Positions 33,262 through 41,162 of a stretch of DNA of 44,236 nucleotides are shown here, one piece after another. Below the pieces are notes generated by a model that was not told where the DNA came from, searched no databases, and saw nothing but the letters and a program-made list of their open reading frames with translations. The DNA is from Streptomyces sp. ISL-96 (GTDB lineage Bacteria > Actinomycetota > Actinomycetes > Streptomycetales > Streptomycetaceae): NCBI RefSeq assembly GCF_018614035.1, contig NZ_JAGGPA010000051.1, positions 1 through 44,236 on the forward strand. Reading direction: 5' to 3'. Each line of letters begins with the position of its first letter. Within the stretch, counting starts at the first letter, position 1. Both the position numbers and the translations under genes were made by a program.

Positions 33262-33543
33262 AGCGCCGGAGGCCACAAAGGGTTGCCGATCTGTGACCTG
33301 CACCACTCTCGCGCGCTGCCGATAAAAGCGGGCTTGGCCATTGGTGTGAACGGATGGTAGGCGCCGGGCAATTGGGACGTAATGCGGAAAGCCCATGATC
33401 ACAGGCATGATCGCGTGTGCCCGTATTGCCCGTTACGGCGTCAATAAAGCCCGGCAGAAGCCCGATTCGGGCCGACATGACACAACTGTGGCGCAGCCCA
33501 CGTTTCTTGAAGGGAACCGCGAAGGCCTGATAGCGGTTGTCCC

Positions 33544-34380
33544 ATGTCCCTCACCGCTCACATACCCAGCCACCGGAAACCCCGTCGCAGCGCCTCCAAG
33601 GTGGCGCTCCGTGCCGGAGTTGCCGGTGGCGTCCTCAGCACCCTCGGGGTGGCAGGTGCTGCCGGACCGGCGAATGCCGAGCCGGTGACCGCGACCATCG
33701 AGATGCCCACGATCACCACGGACCTGGCGAACACCGTCGCCGTCTCCGCCGAGGCCACTCAGCAGGTCGCGTACGCCTACAACCTCCAGGCCCAGCAGGA
33801 CGAAGCCGCCGCCAAGGCCGCGAAGGCCGCAAAGAAGGACAAGGCGGAGGCCGAACGCAAGGCCGAGGCCAAGCGCAAGGCAGAAGAGGCCGCCGAGAAG
33901 AAGGCCGCTGAGGCAGCGGCCGAGAAGGCCGAGCAGCAGGAGCGCGCCTCGCGCAGCGCCGAGCGTACGACGCTCAGCGCCTCCACCGGCGGCTCCGGCG
34001 TCTCCGTCGGTTCCTCCACGGGCACCGGCAGCGCCGCGACCGTCGTCTCCTTCCTCAAGGCGCAGCTCGGTGACGCGTACGTCATGGGCGCCTCGGGCCC
34101 CAACGCCTGGGACTGCTCCAGCCTCGTACAGGCCGCGTACCGGACGGTCGGCATCGACCTCCCGCGCGTCTCGCAGGACCAGTCGGTGGCCGGTACCCAG
34201 GTGGGTACGTCCAACCTCCAGGTCGGCGACATCCTGTACTGGGGCGGCGCCGGATCGGCGTACCACACCGGTGTCTACATCGGCGACGGCCAGTACCTCG
34301 ACGCCGCCAACCCCAGCAAGGGCGTAGTCATCCAGGACCTGTCGGGCTACCCCGCGGACGGCGCGGTCCGCGTCCTCTGA
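33544..34380 (+). CDS. Secreted NlpC/P60 cell-wall endopeptidase
   Basis: A 278-residue exported peptidoglycan hydrolase. Residues 1-45 form a signal peptide (basic start, hydrophobic GVAGGVLSTLGVAGAAG, cleavage near ANAEP). Residues about 82-142 are Ala/Lys/Glu-rich and should form a coiled coil, as in RipA- or CwlO-like enzymes. A Gly/Ser linker leads to the C-terminal NlpC/P60 domain with catalytic Cys191 (AWDCSSL) and His241 (AYHTGVYIG). It would cleave stem-peptide bonds in the wall. The start is the ATG at 33544; its ribosome site is weak. A 46-bp palindrome follows. It is divergent from nuo across the 710-bp region. Confidence 0.93.
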   Translation: MSLTAHIPSHRKPRRSASKVALRAGVAGGVLSTLGVAGAAGPANAEPVTATIEMPTITTDLANTVAVSAEATQQVAYAYNLQAQQDEAAAKAAKAAKKDKAEAERKAEAKRKAEEAAEKKAAEAAAEKAEQQERASRSAERTTLSASTGGSGVSVGSSTGTGSAATVVSFLKAQLGDAYVMGASGPNAWDCSSLVQAAYRTVGIDLPRVSQDQSVAGTQVGTSNLQVGDILYWGGAGSAYHTGVYIGDGQYLDAANPSKGVVIQDLSGYPADGAVRVL

Positions 34381-34404
34381 TCTTTCTTACGAATCTTTCT
34401 GTAC

Positions 34405-34450
34405 GACGGAGGGCCGTCGTTCCCGGATCCGGGAACGACGGCCCTCCGTC
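34405..34450. terminator. 46-bp perfect palindrome, bidirectional terminator
   Basis: Each base from 34405 to 34450 pairs with its mirror around the centre GGATCC, giving a 23-bp arm on each side without a mismatch. It lies 25 bases after the NlpC/P60 stop and 20 before the stop of the convergent imine-reductase-like gene. Confidence 0.85.
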
Positions 34451-34470
34451 ATGCGTTCAAGCAGTACGGC

Positions 34471-35343
34471 TCACCCCTTGCGGAACAACTCAACAAGGCG
34501 CGCATAGCTGTCCTGGCCGTTCCCCCCGGCGACCGCCCGCTCGATCAGCGCCTGCGACAGCTCGGGCAGCCGCCCGTCGATGCCCCGGTCCCTTCCCGCG
34601 TGGACCAGGTGCCCGATCGCCGCGCGGTGTACGTCGAGGGTGGCGTCGTCGCCCGGGTAGTGACCGGCGTCCACCTGCTCGGCGTACGTCCCCATGAAGC
34701 CCGCCACCGCACCGCTCAGCCCCCGGATGGCGACCGGAGTGAAGGCCGTCGCCGCCACGCCGTCGGCGCCCACCAGCGCCGTGGCGTGCAGCCAGCCGCT
34801 CAGCGTCGCCCACATCATGTCGAGCAGCGCCAGGTCGTAGAGCGAGGCGACGCCAGGGTCGTCTCCGAGGTCGATAGGGTCGCCCAGCGCGGCCAGAGTG
34901 TCCCGGTGGGCGGCGAAGGCGGCGGACGAGCCGCTGTAGAAGAACATGCTCTCGGGGCTGCCCACGCCGGGCGGCGTCGTCATGATGGCGCCGTCGAGGT
35001 AGCCGAAGCCGTGCCCGGCCGCCCAGGCCGCTGTCTGTCTGGCCTGCTCGGGTGAGCCGGTGCTGAGGTTGACGACCGTACGGCCGGCGAGCGACTCGGC
35101 CACCGGCTCCAGGAGTTCCCGTACGGCGTCGTAGTCCAGCACGCAGACGACCACGACTCCGGCGGCCGCGACCGCGTCGCCGGGCGCCGCCGCACGCACG
35201 GCGCCCCGGGCGACGAGGGGTTCCGCCTTCGCCGGCGTGCGGTTCCAGACGGTGGTGGGGTGACCTGCGGCGAGGAAGGCACCGGCGAGGGCCGTCCCCA
35301 TCTGTCCCAGGCCGAGGACCGTGACGTTTTCGCGGTTATTCAT
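34471..35343 (-). CDS. NADPH-dependent imine reductase-like oxidoreductase
   Basis: A 290-residue enzyme of the 6-phosphogluconate dehydrogenase/beta-hydroxyacid dehydrogenase fold. The Rossmann motif is GLGQMGTALA near residues 10-19. WNRTPAKAEPL includes the Asn-Arg-Thr that favours NADPH. YLDGAIMTTPPGVGSPES and FYSGS match imine reductases, and the C-terminal helical domain begins YDLALLDMMW, where Asp175 is at the position I believe corresponds to the catalytic Asp/Tyr of that family. The ATG at 35343 has GGGGAG eight bases upstream, better than a TTG five codons earlier. It is divergent from a GlxA regulator. The substrate is unknown; it could reduce a cyclic imine or another C=N or C=O compound. 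Confidence 0.82.
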   Translation of the reverse strand: MNNRENVTVLGLGQMGTALAGAFLAAGHPTTVWNRTPAKAEPLVARGAVRAAAPGDAVAAAGVVVVCVLDYDAVRELLEPVAESLAGRTVVNLSTGSPEQARQTAAWAAGHGFGYLDGAIMTTPPGVGSPESMFFYSGSSAAFAAHRDTLAALGDPIDLGDDPGVASLYDLALLDMMWATLSGWLHATALVGADGVAATAFTPVAIRGLSGAVAGFMGTYAEQVDAGHYPGDDATLDVHRAAIGHLVHAGRDRGIDGRLPELSQALIERAVAGGNGQDSYARLVELFRKG

Positions 35344-35476
35344 GGGTGTACTCCCCAAATGCGCGGTGTGCGTGTGTTCTTGGCGAGATCAACCCTCGCA
35401 GCGCCCGCCACCCGCCGACAGTGGCAGGCCTGCCCACCTCCGCAAAATTCCTGCCGACTGCCGTACGCTCGCACGC

Positions 35477-36472
35477 ATGCATACCGTCGCGGTAGCCGTC
35501 GTCGAGGACTCCGGCATCTCCCTCTACGACCTGTACGAACTGTCGATCGCCTGCACGGTCTTCGGTAACCCGCAGCCCGACCTGGCCGATCCCTGGTACG
35601 AAATGCGCCTGTGCGGTTCCAACAAGGGCGCGCCCGCCGTCGGCTTCTCCCTCTCCACCCCCCACGGCCTGGACGCGCTCGCAGGGGCGGACACCGTGAT
35701 CGTGCCCTCTGTGCCGGCGGCGTGCGCCGAGGACGGCGAGGACGTACCGCCCGATCTCGTCGACGCGCTGCGCGCGGCCGCGGACTCCGGGGCCCGCATG
35801 GTGTCCCTGTGCACCGGCGCTTTCGCGCTCGCCGCGGCCGGACTGCTCGACGGCCGCCGCGCCACCGCCCACTGGCAGCACACCGCGGCGCTCGCCGAGC
35901 GCTACCCGAAGGTCCTGGTCGACGACTCCGTCCTCTACACCGACGACGGCAACGTCCTGACCAGCGCGGGCGCCGCCGCCGGCCTCGATCTCTGCCTGCA
36001 CCTCGTCCGCCGCGACCTCGGCGCGCGAGTCGCCAACCAGCTGGCCCGCCGCCTGGTCGTACCCGCCCACCGCACCGGCGGGCAGGCCCAGTTCATCGAC
36101 CTGCCCGTTCCAGAGACGGACGACGACAACCTCGGCCCCGCCCTCCAGTGGGCCACCGCCCACCTCCATGAACCGCTCACCGTCGAGGACATGGCCCGCC
36201 GCGCCCGCCTGAGCCCGCGCACCTTCTACCGCCGCCTCCAGGAGTCCACCGGCACCACCCCGCTCCAGTGGCTGCTGGGCCGACGGCTGGCCCACGCCCA
36301 GTCGCTCCTCGAAACGACCGACCTGCCGGTCGACCGCATCAGCGAGGAAAGCGGCCTCGGTACGGCAGCCAACCTCCGCCGCCACTTCACACTCCAGGTC
36401 GGCGTCTCCCCCAGCGAATACAGACGCAATTTCGCCGCCCCGCGCACGCGGTTGCCGCAGCCCCTGACCTGA
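35477..36472 (+). CDS. GlxA-family regulator (DJ-1/PfpI domain plus AraC HTH)
   Basis: A 331-residue transcription regulator. Residues 1-185 are a DJ-1/PfpI-like class I amidotransferase-type sensor domain, with Cys112 in VSLCTGAFALAAAGLLDG at the nucleophile-elbow position. Residues about 222-320 are an AraC double helix-turn-helix (EDMARRARLSPRTFYRRL, LPVDRISEESGLG, RRHF). The ATG at 35477 has no ribosome site, but TACGCT eight bases upstream fits a -10 hexamer, so a leaderless transcript is possible. It likely controls the divergent imine-reductase-like gene; its stop is 8 bases from that of the BBE gene. Related regulators act on choline, carnitine or arginine pathways, or clear a reactive compound. 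Confidence 0.88.
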   Translation: MHTVAVAVVEDSGISLYDLYELSIACTVFGNPQPDLADPWYEMRLCGSNKGAPAVGFSLSTPHGLDALAGADTVIVPSVPAACAEDGEDVPPDLVDALRAAADSGARMVSLCTGAFALAAAGLLDGRRATAHWQHTAALAERYPKVLVDDSVLYTDDGNVLTSAGAAAGLDLCLHLVRRDLGARVANQLARRLVVPAHRTGGQAQFIDLPVPETDDDNLGPALQWATAHLHEPLTVEDMARRARLSPRTFYRRLQESTGTTPLQWLLGRRLAHAQSLLETTDLPVDRISEESGLGTAANLRRHFTLQVGVSPSEYRRNFAAPRTRLPQPLT

Positions 36473-36480
36473 CCGCGCGC

Positions 36481-38154
36481 CTATGTGGTTTTGGGCACGG
36501 CGATGGACTGGGCGTAGCGGAAGATGTTGTGCGGGTCCCAGAGCTTTTTGGCCCGTTGCAGGCGCTCGTAGCTGCTCTTGTAGTACAGCTGGTGCCAGGG
36601 CTGGCCCAGCGTGTTGAGTTTCGTGTCCGAGATGTCGACGTCGGGGTAGTTGATGTAGCAGCCGTCCGTGTTCGCGTCCTTGGTCGCGGGGTACGCCGGA
36701 TCGACCACCGCCGGCACTCCACCGGTGGGCCGGTAGACGTCCTGGTAGAAGTTCCTGATCCAGCGCAGATGAGGCCCGGCGATTTCCGGGTCCTGCTCGG
36801 CGTCCACGTAGTCGTAGACCCCGTTCTTGTCGGCGTCCGTGCCCCAGGTCCAGTACGCCTGGTACTGGAGCTTCATGACCGAGGAGCGCTGCGGCACAGC
36901 CGTCTCCTCCGTGCCCATGTCGTTGATCGCGCCGCCGTAGGAATCGACCTGAACCAAGGCGTCGGGGTTGGAGTAGCTGGCGTCGGTGAGATGGCGGTGG
37001 ATCGCGTCGATCTGGTGCTCGGTGAATCCCTTCGTCATGTACGCCGACTTGTACTTGCCGCAGCGGTTGGGGCTGCCCGAGTCGTTGATGCTCTGCGTGG
37101 CGGTGAGCCAAGGGAGCCGGGTGGGGATGAACAGCGAGCCCATCGCGGGATGCTCGCCGATCGCCTGGTCCAGTGGTGTCTCTTCGACGTGGTACGTGTC
37201 GCCGGTCTTGAAATCCGCGGTGATCCAATTCATGAATGCCTCGAGGCGCTGCACCGAGTCCTTCTTCACGCCGTCGAGCTGAATGATCAGACCGACCTTG
37301 CCGCTGCTCATGTGGGTGAGCTTCAGCAGGGTGAACAAGTCCCGGTACTTGTAGGTGCCGAAGGAGGCGGCCGGGAGCGTTCCGTTGTTCTCGTACTCGA
37401 AGAATTGCCCGTACCGGCGGACGAGCGACTTGAAGAGGTCGGGGCGCGCGAGGAAGTCCTTCCACTCCCAGGCGACGGACCTGGCCAGCACCTGGGCGGG
37501 CGGCTGCCGCAGGCCGCGGAACCAATAGCGCGTGATGACACCGAAGTTGCCGCCGCCACCGCCGGTGTGCGCCCACCACAGGTCGCGCAGCGAAGCGTCG
37601 GTCGAGTCTTTGCAGGCCACCGTCTTCTTGGGGGTTTTACCGTCGGCGACGGTGACCACCTCGACGGCGTACAGGTAGTCCACCGTCAGGCCGAAGTCCC
37701 TGGAGAGCAGCCCATAGCCGCCGCCCGAGATGTGGCCGCCGAGCCCCACCGAGTAGCAGGAGCCGCCGGGCAGGGCCAGGCCGGTCGACCGGTAGAGCTG
37801 GGTGGTGCTGTGCCAGTTCGTCGCGCCCGCCTCGATGCAGTACGCGTCCATCTCCGGGTCGAAGTAGACGCGGTTCATCTGGCTCACGTCGATGATGACC
37901 CCGACGTCCCCGGAAGAGACGAAGTTCTCGTAGCAGTGACCGCCCGAGCGCACCGTGATCCGGCGCTCGGAATTCGCCGGGTTGCCGCAGAACTTGCTGA
38001 GCGCCGACACCACGTCGTCCGCCGTCGTAGCCACCACCACGAAGTCCGGCTTGGCGATCCAGCGCTGGTTGAACCCCCGGCGCAGAGCCTCATAGCGCGC
38101 GTCCTTGGAACCCACTTCGATCGGACTCGCGGCCACGGCAACCCCCACTGGCAT
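36481..38154 (-). CDS. BBE-type FAD-linked oxidoreductase, bicovalent flavin site
   Basis: A 557-residue flavoprotein with an FAD-binding type 4 (PCMH) domain and a C-terminal berberine-bridge segment (YERLQRAKKLWDPHNIF). His73 in VRSGGHCYENF and Cys133 in GGSCYSVGLGGHISGGG fit the two residues that hold FAD covalently through both 8-alpha and 6 positions, as in glucooligosaccharide oxidase and many secondary-metabolite oxidases. These enzymes oxidise alcohols, sugars or amines with O2. There is no clear signal peptide. The ATG at 38154 lacks a good ribosome site; a GTG six codons later has GGGGG upstream and may be the true start. Substrate unknown. Confidence 0.88.
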   Translation of the reverse strand: MPVGVAVAASPIEVGSKDARYEALRRGFNQRWIAKPDFVVVATTADDVVSALSKFCGNPANSERRITVRSGGHCYENFVSSGDVGVIIDVSQMNRVYFDPEMDAYCIEAGATNWHSTTQLYRSTGLALPGGSCYSVGLGGHISGGGYGLLSRDFGLTVDYLYAVEVVTVADGKTPKKTVACKDSTDASLRDLWWAHTGGGGGNFGVITRYWFRGLRQPPAQVLARSVAWEWKDFLARPDLFKSLVRRYGQFFEYENNGTLPAASFGTYKYRDLFTLLKLTHMSSGKVGLIIQLDGVKKDSVQRLEAFMNWITADFKTGDTYHVEETPLDQAIGEHPAMGSLFIPTRLPWLTATQSINDSGSPNRCGKYKSAYMTKGFTEHQIDAIHRHLTDASYSNPDALVQVDSYGGAINDMGTEETAVPQRSSVMKLQYQAYWTWGTDADKNGVYDYVDAEQDPEIAGPHLRWIRNFYQDVYRPTGGVPAVVDPAYPATKDANTDGCYINYPDVDISDTKLNTLGQPWHQLYYKSSYERLQRAKKLWDPHNIFRYAQSIAVPKTT

Positions 38155-38357
38155 ATGAGACGGTCAAGAACTCACTCTAAGTTACCAGCGATGTGCTCAA
38201 CGTCACTTCCTCGTTCGGGTGAATCGCGGAAGCCTGACATTTGTCATCTGCTCCCGTGCAAAAGGTCGTTCTGCGGGTGGAGGGCTGCTCTCAGCGGCGC
38301 CATGAGGATGGAGGAATCGAACACGCGCCGTGAACGAGTGACGAAAAAGGAGCCACC

Positions 38358-39737
38358 ATGCGCCTCGCCCACCCGAACAATCGCCGCCACCCGAAGCACC
38401 GGAGAGGTCGCCTGGCGGCGGTGGCCTCGGTCGCCGTTCTGTCGCTTGCGGCGGGAGTCGCGCCGGCGCACGCGGCGTTGCCCGCGTCAGCCACCCCCAC
38501 CACCGCCTGGTCCGATTCCTCCGCCGCGCCCTTAGCCGGACCAGACCTCCGTCTCGACCGGCCGGCTCTCCGCGACTCCCTCGCGGCGATTCACAAGGCC
38601 GGTATATACGGGGCCTATTCCGCCGTCCGCGACGGTTCGCAGCAGTGGCGCGGAGCCACCGGATTCGCCGACCTGGACACCGAGCGCCGGATGCGCCCCG
38701 ACTTCGAGCACCGGATCGGCAGCATCACCAAGACCTTCACCGCAGTGGCCGTCCTCCAGCAGGTCCACAAGGGCCGCATCGAACTGGACGCGCCCATCGG
38801 ACGCTACCTGCCCGAACTGATACCGGGGGAGCGGGGCCGACAGGTGACGGTCCGCATGCTGCTCAACCACACCAGCGGCATCGCCGATTACGTCCTGCCC
38901 GCCTTCCCTGGCCTCCTCGAAAACCCCGGCAAGGTCCTGGAGGACAACCGCTTCCGCCGCCTTGACCCGGAATACCTCGCCCGCCTCGGACTCGCGGCCC
39001 CGCCCACCGCCGAGCGCGGCACGCACGCGTACGCCAACACCAACTACGTCATCGCCGGGCTGCTGTTGCAGAAGGTCACCGGCCAGGACGCGGAAACGTA
39101 CATCACCCGCAATGTCATCCGTAAGGCCGGGCTGCGGCACACCTACTTCCCGCGCTCGCCCTACATTTCCGGACCGCACGCCAAGATGTACGAGTCGATG
39201 TACGGCTACATAGAGCCGGCCCGCGACTTCAGCGCCTACGACATGTCCTGGGCCGGTACGGCGGGCGCGATGGTGTCGACCATGCGCGACCTCAACGACT
39301 TCTACCGCCAACTGCTCGGCGGCAAGCTGCTCGCCCCCGCCGAACTGCGCGCCATGAAGACCACCGTCCCGTCCTACGAGCCCGAGCCGGGCCAGGAAGT
39401 CGCCATGCGGTACGGCCTCGGCATCTACACCCTGCGCATGCCCAGCGGCGGCTGGTACTGGGGCCACGACGGCGGCGTCTTCGGAGCGGGCACCTGGGCA
39501 CTGTCCACCGAGGACGGCCGCAGACAGGTCGCGATCGGCTACAACCTCATGAAGTACGAGCGCTTCGACGAGAACAACAAGCCGAAGCCGGACCCGATAG
39601 GGGCGGCACTGTTCCAGTACGTCGACGGAGCACTCAGCGACCCGGCCAAGCCCTCCCCGTCCCTCCGCCAGCGGCCGGCGCCGCCCAGCACGCTGCCGCC
39701 GCTCAACCCCTTGGTCACCCCCGAGCAACTGCGCTGA
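38358..39737 (+). CDS. Secreted serine hydrolase, class C beta-lactamase / DD-peptidase family
   Basis: A 459-residue exported protein with a signal peptide (basic start, hydrophobic LAAVASVAVLSLAAG, cleavage near AHAALP). The active-site triad of the family is complete: Ser122-x-x-Lys125 (GSITKTF), Tyr225-x-Asn227 (YANTN) and His370-x-Gly372 (GHDGG). These enzymes are D,D-carboxypeptidases, esterases or peptidases similar to the Streptomyces R61 enzyme; the actual substrate is not visible. The Pro-rich C-terminus (SPSLRQRPAPPSTLPPL) may reach the wall. AAGGAG lies eight bases before the ATG. It is divergent from the BBE gene. Confidence 0.92.
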   Translation: MRLAHPNNRRHPKHRRGRLAAVASVAVLSLAAGVAPAHAALPASATPTTAWSDSSAAPLAGPDLRLDRPALRDSLAAIHKAGIYGAYSAVRDGSQQWRGATGFADLDTERRMRPDFEHRIGSITKTFTAVAVLQQVHKGRIELDAPIGRYLPELIPGERGRQVTVRMLLNHTSGIADYVLPAFPGLLENPGKVLEDNRFRRLDPEYLARLGLAAPPTAERGTHAYANTNYVIAGLLLQKVTGQDAETYITRNVIRKAGLRHTYFPRSPYISGPHAKMYESMYGYIEPARDFSAYDMSWAGTAGAMVSTMRDLNDFYRQLLGGKLLAPAELRAMKTTVPSYEPEPGQEVAMRYGLGIYTLRMPSGGWYWGHDGGVFGAGTWALSTEDGRRQVAIGYNLMKYERFDENNKPKPDPIGAALFQYVDGALSDPAKPSPSLRQRPAPPSTLPPLNPLVTPEQLR

Positions 39738-39764
39738 GGGCGGCGCCGAGGGCGGCGCCGACGA

Positions 39765-40643
39765 TCAGGGCGCCGGACGGATTTTGTACGTACGGACCGA
39801 GTCCCGCAGCCGCGCCGCCTTTCCGCGTACGACGTCGGCGGGGAGTCGGGGCCGGTCGTCGTCCGGGCGCACGCGCGGCTCGCTGCGGCAGATCCGGCAG
39901 AGGCCGCCGGGCAGGGATTCCGGCGTACCGGGGGCGTGGCAGTCGGTGCATTCCATGACGTACCGGCCCTGGACGGGCGCCGGGGCCTCGGGCGGCAGCC
40001 GGTCGATCAACCGGTTCTGCACGAACCCGAAGGGGTGCCGCACGGGGTCGGGCAGCATCGACGCGACGGCCCGCTCAAGCTGCGCCTCACTGGCTCCCCG
40101 CCGGAACCACTCCCCCGCCAGCTCACCCAACACCTCGCATTCCACGGCGGACAGGGCGAGCTGCGGGTGCCGGTGGACGAGCCGGGCGAGCGCGTCGTAG
40201 CCGCGCGCTTCCGGCTCCTGTACGGGGGCGGGGTCGGCCATTCCGGACTGCGGGACGTTGTCGGCGAGGAATTCGGCCCACCAGGCGTCGGAGCGGGCGG
40301 TACGCGTGAAGAACGTCCGGTAGACCCACCGCGCCCCCTCGGCGTCCTGCACGTCCCGGCGTACGCGCCGCAGATGCCCGGCCTCGGACAACTTCCGCAG
40401 AATGGTGCCGATGGCACACTGCCCGAAGCCCTCGACTTCCCTGGCCAGCGCCTTGATGGAGATGTCGGCGCCGTCGGGCAGCCGGTCGATGTAACCGGCG
40501 ATGGCGGCTTCACGCCTGGGCAGATGTGCGAAATCCCGACCCCGGCGGGGCTCTTGGCCGGGCGCGGACCGTTTCCCGAAGCCGGGCTTGGCCATGGGGT
40601 GGGCGGGGGCGTGCAGGGCACGGCTAAGCTGCTGGACAGCCAT
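39765..40643 (-). CDS. Winged-helix protein with C-terminal zinc ribbon
   Basis: A 292-residue protein common in streptomycetes, to my knowledge, but without known function. Residues about 40-110 form a winged helix: YIDRLPDGADISIKALARE, GQCAIGTILRKLSEAGHLRRVR and a wing. A middle helical part (YDALARLVHRHPQLALSAVECEVLGELAGEW) follows. The C-terminus has a possible zinc ribbon, CTDCHAPG and later CRIC, then an Arg-rich tail. I chose the ATG at 40643; further in-frame residues lie upstream. It is convergent with the serine hydrolase gene. It is probably DNA-binding. The name is by structure only. Confidence 0.75.
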   Translation of the reverse strand: MAVQQLSRALHAPAHPMAKPGFGKRSAPGQEPRRGRDFAHLPRREAAIAGYIDRLPDGADISIKALAREVEGFGQCAIGTILRKLSEAGHLRRVRRDVQDAEGARWVYRTFFTRTARSDAWWAEFLADNVPQSGMADPAPVQEPEARGYDALARLVHRHPQLALSAVECEVLGELAGEWFRRGASEAQLERAVASMLPDPVRHPFGFVQNRLIDRLPPEAPAPVQGRYVMECTDCHAPGTPESLPGGLCRICRSEPRVRPDDDRPRLPADVVRGKAARLRDSVRTYKIRPAP

Positions 40644-40789
40644 GGGATCGCTCACTTCGATCTTGTTGGTCAGACCCCTGTGTGGTGCTGCTAACACCGC
40701 ATGGGGGTCGTTTCGTCGTGCCGCACGCTACACGGCGACAGCACTGTGTCGCGACCCGATCACAAAAAGTCATCGCCGCTGACAGGGAG

Positions 40790-40816
40790 GGTGGGTGGGA
40801 ACAGTCCCCACCCACC
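40790..40816 (-). terminator. Hairpin after the 62-residue CxxC gene
   Basis: GGTGGGTGGG at 40790-40799 pairs with CCCACCCACC at 40807-40816 over a 7-base loop, 40 bases past the small gene's stop on the minus strand. There is no strong T run, so this is a probable, not certain, terminator. Confidence 0.6.
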
Positions 40817-40855
40817 ATTCCTAGCAAAAGGATCTCGACCCTCGCCCCCCGAAGC

Positions 40856-41044
40856 TCAAGCTCCGTCCCGGCACCGAGGACACCGGCACGGCGGGTACGC
40901 CATGGACCCCGGCGGGAGCTCCACCCCCTCCATCGGCTCCCCCGCAGCGTCGAGCCGCAGCACCCCGCCCGTCCCGTAGTCGGCAATGAACTCCGCCAGC
41001 CGCGCCCGCGCTTCACTTCGCTTCGGCTCGTCCATGTCGGCCAT
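40856..41044 (-). CDS. Small 62-residue protein with C-terminal CxCxxC
   Basis: A short protein starting MADMDEPKR with an acidic/basic helical N-terminal half (ARARLAEFIADYGTGG), then LRLDAAGEPMEGVELPPGS and an end CRCPRCRDGA that could bind a metal ion. GGGAG nine or ten bases before the ATG, codon bias and the compact design support a real gene. Similar small proteins are found next to XRE/DUF397 genes as far as I know. It is divergent from the XRE gene with a 118-bp gap, so they may share control. I do not know its function. Confidence 0.7.
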   Translation of the reverse strand: MADMDEPKRSEARARLAEFIADYGTGGVLRLDAAGEPMEGVELPPGSMAYPPCRCPRCRDGA

Positions 41045-41162
41045 TGCAGGTCACTCCCGTCGCACCGTTTCGCTACTTTTGGTTACAGCTTGAGCGCGCT
41101 CCGCTTAGGCTCGCCAGTAGGTGGCCCGTGACACCGACGTGGTCACACAGGGAGTTGGGCAC

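Larger units (their letters stand above)
32834..33543. promoter_or_regulatory. 710-bp control region between nuoA and the NlpC/P60 gene
   Basis: No convincing gene lies here; short frames on both strands lack codon bias and ribosome sites. From the nuoA side it contains a hairpin (32903-32923), a Rex-type site (32931-32946), a Crp-like site (32982-32995), and a perfect palindrome overlapping a weaker Rex-like match (33243-33261). It must hold the promoters of nuoA (minus) and the divergent NlpC/P60 gene (plus). The region from 33300 to 33480 has several A/T-rich spots, such as CAATAAAG, that may be promoter DNA. Confidence 0.7.

Noticed and set aside
33100..33540. Possible c-di-AMP (ydaO-type) riboswitch before the NlpC/P60 gene, as occurs upstream of some streptomycete wall hydrolases
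   Set aside because: I could not find the conserved core of that riboswitch class; GCCGGGCAATTGGG is only a loose resemblance. A covariance search would settle it.
35336..37579. 747-codon minus-strand frame across the GlxA regulator and part of the BBE gene
   Set aside because: It covers the real genes in wrong frames and its translation is low-complexity.
41121..41162. Earlier in-frame ATG for the XRE gene
   Set aside because: There is no ribosome site before it, while the ATG at 41163 has GGGAG at a suitable distance and gives the normal N-terminus.
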